In this document: one piece after another, positions 59,545 to 64,000 of the stretch
How the letters are laid out: the number at the start of each line of letters is the position of its first letter
Numbering within the stretch: position 1 is the stretch's first letter
NCBI GenBank assembly: GCA_019635355.1
Contig: JAHBZQ010000001.1
Location: forward strand, 4,774,001-4,838,000
DNA: 64,000 nt
Origin: Rhizobacter sp.
Lineage (GTDB): Bacteria > Pseudomonadota > Gammaproteobacteria > Burkholderiales > Burkholderiaceae_C
Reading direction: 5' to 3'
Notes under the pieces: generated by a model
Databases searched by the model: none
What the model was told of the DNA's origin: nothing
Seen by the model: only the letters and a program-made list of their open reading frames with translations
Position numbers and translations under genes: made by a program

Positions 59545-60390
59545 TCAGGCAGGCTGGTAGGCCAGGCGGACGTAGATGGGCGCGAAGGCTTCGGCCTGGG
59601 TGACTTCGAGCAGGTGCTCGCGTGCCAGTTCGAGCATGGCGATGAAGGTGACCACCAGCACCTGTGGCCCGCGGTTCAGCTCGAAGAGGTCTTCGAAGAG
59701 GGCGAAACGGCGGCCTTGCAGGCGGCGCAGCACGATGCTCATGTGCTCGCGCACCGAGAGCTGCTCGCGGGTGATGGTGTGGTGCTGGTTGAGCTTGGCG
59801 CGCTTCAGTATGTCTTGCCAGGCGGCGCGCAGCTCGTCGGCGTTGACGTCGGGGAAGCGCGGCGTGAGCGACTGCTCGATCACCACCTGCGCCCGCAGGA
59901 AATCGCGGCCCAGCACCGGCAGCGCGTCGAGCCGTGCGGCGGCGAGCTTGATCTGCTCGTACTCGAGCAGGCGGCGCACCAGCTCGGCACGCGGGTCTTC
60001 GGGTTCTTCGCCTTCGGCCACCTTCTTCGGCGGCAGCAGCATGCGCGACTTGATCTCGATGAGCATCGCCGCCATCAGCAGGTATTCGCTGGCCAGCTCG
60101 AGGTTGGTCTTGCGGATCTGGTCGACGTAGGCGAGGTACTGGCGCGTGACGCTGGCCAGCGGGATGTCGAGGATGTTGAAGTTCTGTTTGCGGATCAGGT
60201 ACAGCAGCAGGTCGAGCGGGCCTTCGAAGGCTTCGAGGAAGACCTCCAGCGCATCGGGCGGGATGTAGAGGTCCTGCGGCAGCTGGAAGAGCGGCTCGCC
60301 GTACAGGCGCGCCACGGCGATGTGGTCCACCACCTGCGGAACCGCTGCTGCATCAGGCGCCTCGTCGGGCGCCATCACCTCGGAATCCAT
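59545..60390 (-). CDS. scpA: segregation and condensation protein A, ScpA
   Basis: 281 residues. Kleisin subunit of the SMC-ScpAB condensin. Core LEVFLEAFEGPLDLLLYLIRKQNFNILDIPLASVTRQY (quoted in part) binds the SMC neck, and IEIKSRMLLP is a classic ScpA motif. The C-terminal winged-helix half ends AFAPIYVRLAYQPA. scpB does not follow. The gene sits between the DUF3460 gene and bioB, an arrangement frequent in Burkholderiales. Confidence 0.94.
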   Translation of the reverse strand: MDSEVMAPDEAPDAAAVPQVVDHIAVARLYGEPLFQLPQDLYIPPDALEVFLEAFEGPLDLLLYLIRKQNFNILDIPLASVTRQYLAYVDQIRKTNLELASEYLLMAAMLIEIKSRMLLPPKKVAEGEEPEDPRAELVRRLLEYEQIKLAAARLDALPVLGRDFLRAQVVIEQSLTPRFPDVNADELRAAWQDILKRAKLNQHHTITREQLSVREHMSIVLRRLQGRRFALFEDLFELNRGPQVLVVTFIAMLELAREHLLEVTQAEAFAPIYVRLAYQPA

Positions 60391-60410
60391 GCGATGAACG
60401 CCTCAGCCCG

Positions 60411-60480
60411 GCGCCCGGCCGCCCGAAGCCGGGCTGCGCCCCCTCGGGGGGCAGGAGCGGAGCGACGCGGGGGCCGTCAT
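60411..60480. repeat. one-arm copy of the dispersed palindromic element
   Basis: On the minus strand it reads TGACGGCCCCCGCGTCGCTC then CGCTCCTGCCCCC, GAGGGGGCGC and a GC-rich stem, aligning with the arm of the 223-bp palindrome at 26401-26439. Like that copy it begins at or just after a stop codon (here that of the DUF3460 gene). It contains a compact hairpin (GCCCCC, TCG, GGGGGC at 60436-60450) that could stop transcription between the DUF3460 gene and scpA. Confidence 0.75.
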
Positions 60481-60482
60481 CC

Positions 60483-60689
60483 TTAGCGCTTCGTGTTGTT
60501 CTGGTACACGTAGGGCTGCTGCGGCACGCGGGCGTCGCGGTACTCGGCCTGCGCCTCGCGGTCGATGGGCTTGTCCCACAGCAGGGCGCGGCCGCGGCGC
60601 TGCTCCTCTTCGAGCGTCGGGCGCTTGGCCTTCAGTTCCTCGATGAACGAGGTGATCTCGGACTTGTACGGCTTCCAGAACAGCGGCAT
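60483..60689 (-). CDS. DUF3460 protein
   Basis: 68 residues, MPLFWKPYKSEITSFIEELK at the start, RPTLEEEQRRGRALLWDK in the middle and a Tyr/Gln-rich tail. Strong match by memory to DUF3460, a short protein found in betaproteobacteria beside scpA. Function unknown. The following 92-bp gap holds the repeat arm. Confidence 0.92.
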   Translation of the reverse strand: MPLFWKPYKSEITSFIEELKAKRPTLEEEQRRGRALLWDKPIDREAQAEYRDARVPQQPYVYQNNTKR

Positions 60690-60761
60690 GGCGGTCGGGG
60701 CGCCAGGGCGGCGCCGGAGTGAAGCCGGGATTTTAAGCGCTCGGGATGAGCCGGCCGGCGG

Positions 60762-61433
60762 TCAGGCTTCCACCCGCTTGACCTGGCTCGCGCGCCGCAG
60801 GAAGTCGTTGGAATGCCCCACCATCCAGCGGGCGAGCTGGTCAAGCAGATCGGAGCCAACCTCGCGTGCCGGGAACTCGGCCGTCACCGTCTCCAGGCTG
60901 TCGAAGTTGTTGAGCTGGAAGCGCAGCACACCTTGGTCATGGTCGGGCAGGACGCGGGCCATGAAGGTGAGATCGGCCTTGAAGTTGAAGATCACTTCTT
61001 CGAGCCGGCCGTTGGCTTCGTTGCGCACCCACTTCGTGTCGGGCGTGATGCCGGCTTGGCGCAGGCGCGATTCCAGGCGTTCGATCTCGGGCGGGAAGTC
61101 TTTCCTCATGGTCAGCGTGCGGCCGGTCTTCTGCACGGCGTGGATCACGAGGTGGTCGTAGACCTCCTGGTCGCGGTGCTGCTTGCGCCGGGCGTCGACC
61201 TGGAAATCGCATCGCTTGAGGTTGTCGAGTGCGGTCACCTTGTCCAGCGAAAAGCGGATGGGGGGCGTGGGTTGCAGCACGTTGAGCTGCTGGGCGAGGT
61301 CGAGCCAGTATTGCCAGACGGTCTTGCACGCCGCTTCCACCAGCGTGGCGTTGCGTGCGAGCAGGGCGGCGTCTTCGGTGCTTTGTGTCTTGAGCGCGTC
61401 GGCCTGGCGCTTGAGGTCGTTCAGGAAACTCAT
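60762..61433 (-). CDS. conserved-looking hypothetical protein
   Basis: 223 residues from the ATG at 61433 (MSFLNDLKRQADALKTQ). The open frame continues upstream only as antisense of the SulP gene. An N-terminal coiled helix (1-60) is followed by a mixed domain with RFSLDKVTALDNLKRCDFQVDARRK, LEEVIFNFKADLTF and LARWMVGHSNDFLRRAS. Soluble, no signal. I do not recognise the family. Confidence 0.75.
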   Translation of the reverse strand: MSFLNDLKRQADALKTQSTEDAALLARNATLVEAACKTVWQYWLDLAQQLNVLQPTPPIRFSLDKVTALDNLKRCDFQVDARRKQHRDQEVYDHLVIHAVQKTGRTLTMRKDFPPEIERLESRLRQAGITPDTKWVRNEANGRLEEVIFNFKADLTFMARVLPDHDQGVLRFQLNNFDSLETVTAEFPAREVGSDLLDQLARWMVGHSNDFLRRASQVKRVEA

Positions 61434-61468
61434 GATGGTGCTGCTTTCTCCCGGCCGGGCAGGATAGC

Positions 61469-63151
61469 TCAGCGACCCGGTGGCATGGCGCGTGACAGGG
61501 CCCCCCCAAGGTGGGTGGTGATGTTCTCCAGCCCCAGCTCGGCGTCGAATCCGGCTCGGCGCACCAGTTCGCGTGGCTGCTCGTTCAGGTCGCACAGGAT
61601 GAGGCGCACGCCTTGCCGCGCCAGTGCCTTGTGCAGCTGCATCAGGGCGTCGAGGCCGGAGTTGTCGATGGACACGAGCTGGTGCATCTCCAGCACCACG
61701 GCGTGCGTGCCGGGCGGCAGCTGCTGGGCGATCGTCTCGATCTTGCCGACGGCGCCGAAGAAGAGCGTGCCGTACAGGCGGTAGACCTGCACGCCCGGCG
61801 GACTGTCGGGGGCCAGGTCGGTGCGGAAGAGGCTGCTCATGCGGTAGATGAAGAAGCCGCAGGCCATGATCAGGCCCACCTGTACCGCCACCGTGAGGTC
61901 GAAGATCACCGTCAGCAGGAAGGTGCCCAGCAACACCGTGCGGTAGGGCACGCTGAAGCGGCGCAGGCGCGCGAACTCGTGCCACTCGCCCATGTTCCAG
62001 GCGGCGAAGAGCACGATGCCCGCCAGCACCGCGAGCGGCACGTTCATCGCGAGCGGCGCCGCCAGCAGCACGATCAGCAGCAGCGTGAGCGAGTGCACGA
62101 TGCCGGCGATGGGCGTCCTGGCACCGGCGCGGATGTTGGTGACGGTGCGGGCGATGGTGCCGGTGACCGGGATGCCGCCGAAGAAGGGCACGACGAAGTT
62201 GGCGACGCCCTGGGCCATCAGCTCCTGGTTGGGATCGTGGCGTGGCGGGTCGGTGAGGTTGTCGGCGATGCGCGCACACAGCAGCGACTCCACGCCCCCC
62301 AACAGCGCGATGGTGAGGGTGGGAATGACGAGTTCCTTGGCGCTCTGCCAGCTGAAGGGCGGCAGCTCCAGCGACGGCAGGCTTTGCGGAATACCGCCGA
62401 AGCGCGAGCCGATGGTCTCCACCGGCATCTGGAGCCACCACGCGAGCGCCGACAGTACCACCAGCGCGACGATGGGCCCCGGCACGCGCGAGGCGCTGCG
62501 CAGCGTGTGCCCTTCCAGCAAGTGAGAGGGCAGCAGCGACCCAGGGCTGAAGAGCCGAGGCCAGAAGAAGAGCATGGCCACGGTGGCCGCGCCCAGCCCG
62601 AGCGCGTGCAGGTTCAGCGTGTGCAGGTGGGTGGCCAGCAGGTGGACCTGCGAGAAGAAGTCGCTCGGCAGCTTGGCGACCGAGAGGCCGAGCAGGTCCT
62701 TGATCTGCGAGAAGGCGATCAGCACCGCGATGCCGTTGGTGAAGCCGATGACGATGGTGACCGGGATGTAGCGCACCAGCGCCCCGAGCTTGAAGAGCCC
62801 GAGCGTGAACATCAGCACGCCGGCGAGCGCGGTCGCGATCAGCAGGTTGGTGAGGCCATAGCGCTGCACGATGCCGTAGACGATCACGATGAACGCGCCG
62901 GCCGGCCCGCCGATCTGCACGCTCGAGCCACCGAGCGCTGCCACGAGCAGGCCGCCGATGATGGCGGTGAAGAGGCCCTGCTCGGGCTTCACGCCGGAGG
63001 CGATGGCAAACGCCATCGCGAGCGGCAGCGCGACCACGCCCACCGTCACGCCCGCCCCCACGTCGCCGAGGAAGCGGCGGCGGTCGTAGCCCTTCAAGGC
63101 ATCGACGATCCGGGGCCGGAAGGCGGCGAGGTCGATGCCGGGGCGCTTCAC
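61469..63151 (-). CDS. SulP-family anion transporter with STAS domain
   Basis: 560 residues from a GTG overlapping the DUF1275 stop (GTGA). About 12 TM helices in residues 25-430 with the SLC26/SulP signatures GVVALPLAMAFAIASGV and PVTGTIARTVTNIRAGARTP, then a C-terminal STAS domain (about 445-550, VVLEMHQLVSIDNSGLDAL). Imports sulfate, bicarbonate or a dicarboxylate; specificity is not readable. Confidence 0.93.
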   Translation of the reverse strand: MKRPGIDLAAFRPRIVDALKGYDRRRFLGDVGAGVTVGVVALPLAMAFAIASGVKPEQGLFTAIIGGLLVAALGGSSVQIGGPAGAFIVIVYGIVQRYGLTNLLIATALAGVLMFTLGLFKLGALVRYIPVTIVIGFTNGIAVLIAFSQIKDLLGLSVAKLPSDFFSQVHLLATHLHTLNLHALGLGAATVAMLFFWPRLFSPGSLLPSHLLEGHTLRSASRVPGPIVALVVLSALAWWLQMPVETIGSRFGGIPQSLPSLELPPFSWQSAKELVIPTLTIALLGGVESLLCARIADNLTDPPRHDPNQELMAQGVANFVVPFFGGIPVTGTIARTVTNIRAGARTPIAGIVHSLTLLLIVLLAAPLAMNVPLAVLAGIVLFAAWNMGEWHEFARLRRFSVPYRTVLLGTFLLTVIFDLTVAVQVGLIMACGFFIYRMSSLFRTDLAPDSPPGVQVYRLYGTLFFGAVGKIETIAQQLPPGTHAVVLEMHQLVSIDNSGLDALMQLHKALARQGVRLILCDLNEQPRELVRRAGFDAELGLENITTHLGGALSRAMPPGR

Positions 63152-63906
63152 GGTGCGGCGTTCCCGGGGGGCGCCAGGCGGGCCTGCACGTCACGCCACA
63201 GCGGGCGCAGGCTCAGGAGCACGAGCAGCGCGGCAAGCGGCACGGTGGTGACGTAGCCCACCCACTTGAAGCCGAGCGCGCCCAGCACACCGCCGACGAA
63301 GAAGCAGGCCACCAGCAGCCCGTGCGTGCGCAGCCGTTCGCGGTTGGCGCGCACCTGCCCGAGTTGGGCGTTGCGGTTCACGTAGACGAGCTTGCCGAGT
63401 TCGATGCCGAGGTCGGTGACGAGGCCCGTCACGTGGGTGGTGCGGATCTCGGCGCGCGAGATCTTGGTGATGACGGCGTTCTGCAGCCCCATCGTGAAGC
63501 AGAGCAGCAGCACGGTGGCCGGCAGCAGCAGGGCCGAGTGCAGGCCGAGGCTTGCGCCCATCACGCCGAAGATCATCAGCAAGCTGGCCTCGAGCAATAG
63601 CGGCAGGCTGTAGCTGCTGTGCAGCTGGCGGCGCTGCGCCCAGTTGACGAGCAGGGCCGTGCTCATGGCGCCCGCGGTGAAGGTGAGCAGTGCGGCCAGC
63701 GCAGCGCCGGCCAGGAGGAATTGGCCGAGCGCCAGGTGGTCGGCCAGCGACGACATCACGCCGGTCATGTGCGAGGTGTACTGGCCGACGGCGAGGAACC
63801 CGCCGGCATTGGCCGCACCGGCCACGAACGCCAGTGTCGCCCCCAGCCGTCGGTTGGTCCGCGGCGTGCGCTGCACATCGGTCCAGCCTCGGATGAAGGG
63901 CAGCAT
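63148..63906 (-). CDS. DUF1275 (YoaK-like) membrane protein
   Basis: 252 residues, six TM helices. Typical DUF1275 patterns: FVAGAANAGGFLAVGQYTSHMTGV near the start, FTMGLQNAVITKISRAEIRTTHVTGLVTDLGIELGK in the middle (the ALQN and RTTHVTG motifs). Function of the family is unknown; transport is suspected. Overlaps the SulP gene by 4 bp, so the two are expressed together and may share a substrate. Confidence 0.93.
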   Translation of the reverse strand: MLPFIRGWTDVQRTPRTNRRLGATLAFVAGAANAGGFLAVGQYTSHMTGVMSSLADHLALGQFLLAGAALAALLTFTAGAMSTALLVNWAQRRQLHSSYSLPLLLEASLLMIFGVMGASLGLHSALLLPATVLLLCFTMGLQNAVITKISRAEIRTTHVTGLVTDLGIELGKLVYVNRNAQLGQVRANRERLRTHGLLVACFFVGGVLGALGFKWVGYVTTVPLAALLVLLSLRPLWRDVQARLAPPGNAAP

Positions 63907-63930
63907 GGGTGGGGGTTGGTGTCGTCCGGG

Positions 63931-64000
63931 TCAGCGCACCCTCAGCCCCGGCGTGGCGCCGGGCCAGGGTTCGAGCACGTAGAGGCCAGGGTTCTTCTTT
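63931..64000 (-). CDS. C-terminal fragment of an unidentified gene, cut by the right edge
   Basis: The minus strand reads KKNPGLYVLEPWPGATPGLR and VR before a TGA at 63931, in the same orientation as the DUF1275 gene and 24 bp upstream of its start. Too short to identify. Confidence 0.5.
   Translation of the reverse strand, partial: KKNPGLYVLEPWPGATPGLRVR

Overview
The window is chromosomal DNA of a very GC-rich Gram-negative bacterium, most likely a betaproteobacterium of the order Burkholderiales (Rubrivivax/Leptothrix/Ideonella-like). This rests on inner- and outer-membrane genes (tamAB, TonB receptors), betaproteobacterial family markers (DUF1841, DUF3460 next to scpA) and extreme third-position GC, which makes the antisense strand of most genes look open. 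No phage, transposase, integrase or CRISPR array was seen. Nearly all of the window is coding, and no gene-free gap reaches 300 bp.

Layout: 1-2368 is a sensor diguanylate cyclase cut by the left edge, plus a small partner. 2477-4987 is a nuclease-helicase fusion and a small protein. 5136-15321 is the most striking block, one co-oriented and largely overlapping gene run: a diheme-type inner-membrane cytochrome b, a periplasmic cytochrome with 24 CXXCH motifs, a second with 16 CXXCH plus one CX4CH, an outer-membrane beta-barrel fused to an AMIN-like and a SPOR-like domain with a 21-proline run, heme-handling ccmABCD, and a membrane-anchored FAD/NAD(P)/ferredoxin oxidoreductase. Together these could form a complete electron path from NAD(P)H across the inner membrane, periplasm and outer membrane, or the reverse path for electron uptake. 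Two TonB-dependent receptors, a His-rich protein and an ECF sigma factor follow (15357-20774).

20862-26052 holds ordinary accessory genes: an ABM monooxygenase, two AraC-type regulators, an AhpD-like protein, an M20 peptidase and small exported or soluble proteins. A tRNA-Arg(CCT) and a 223-bp imperfect palindrome come next. 26441-33792 carries tamB, tamA and a CoxE-like VWA gene; its MoxR ATPase partner lies at 36388-37230, beyond a GGDEF gene and an unknown exported protein. 37396-44977 has a cytochrome c4, an HD-GYP phosphodiesterase, a peptide-type binding protein overlapping a Tat-exported FAD oxidase, a TauE-like permease, DUF1841 and an iron-type alcohol dehydrogenase.

44981-52402 holds an AstE/aspartoacylase-like hydrolase, a KefF-KefB potassium efflux pair, an orphan ParA coupled to a MaoC hydratase, and a LuxR regulator with a hybrid histidine kinase. 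52431-55827 is modE-modABC (molybdate uptake) behind a clear ModE operator. 55813-64000 runs on the minus strand: a methyltransferase, bioB-panB-panC (biotin and pantothenate), scpA (chromosome condensation), DUF3460, an unknown protein, a SulP transporter, a DUF1275 protein and the tail of one more gene. Three c-di-GMP genes (two GGDEF, one HD-GYP) suggest surface or biofilm control.
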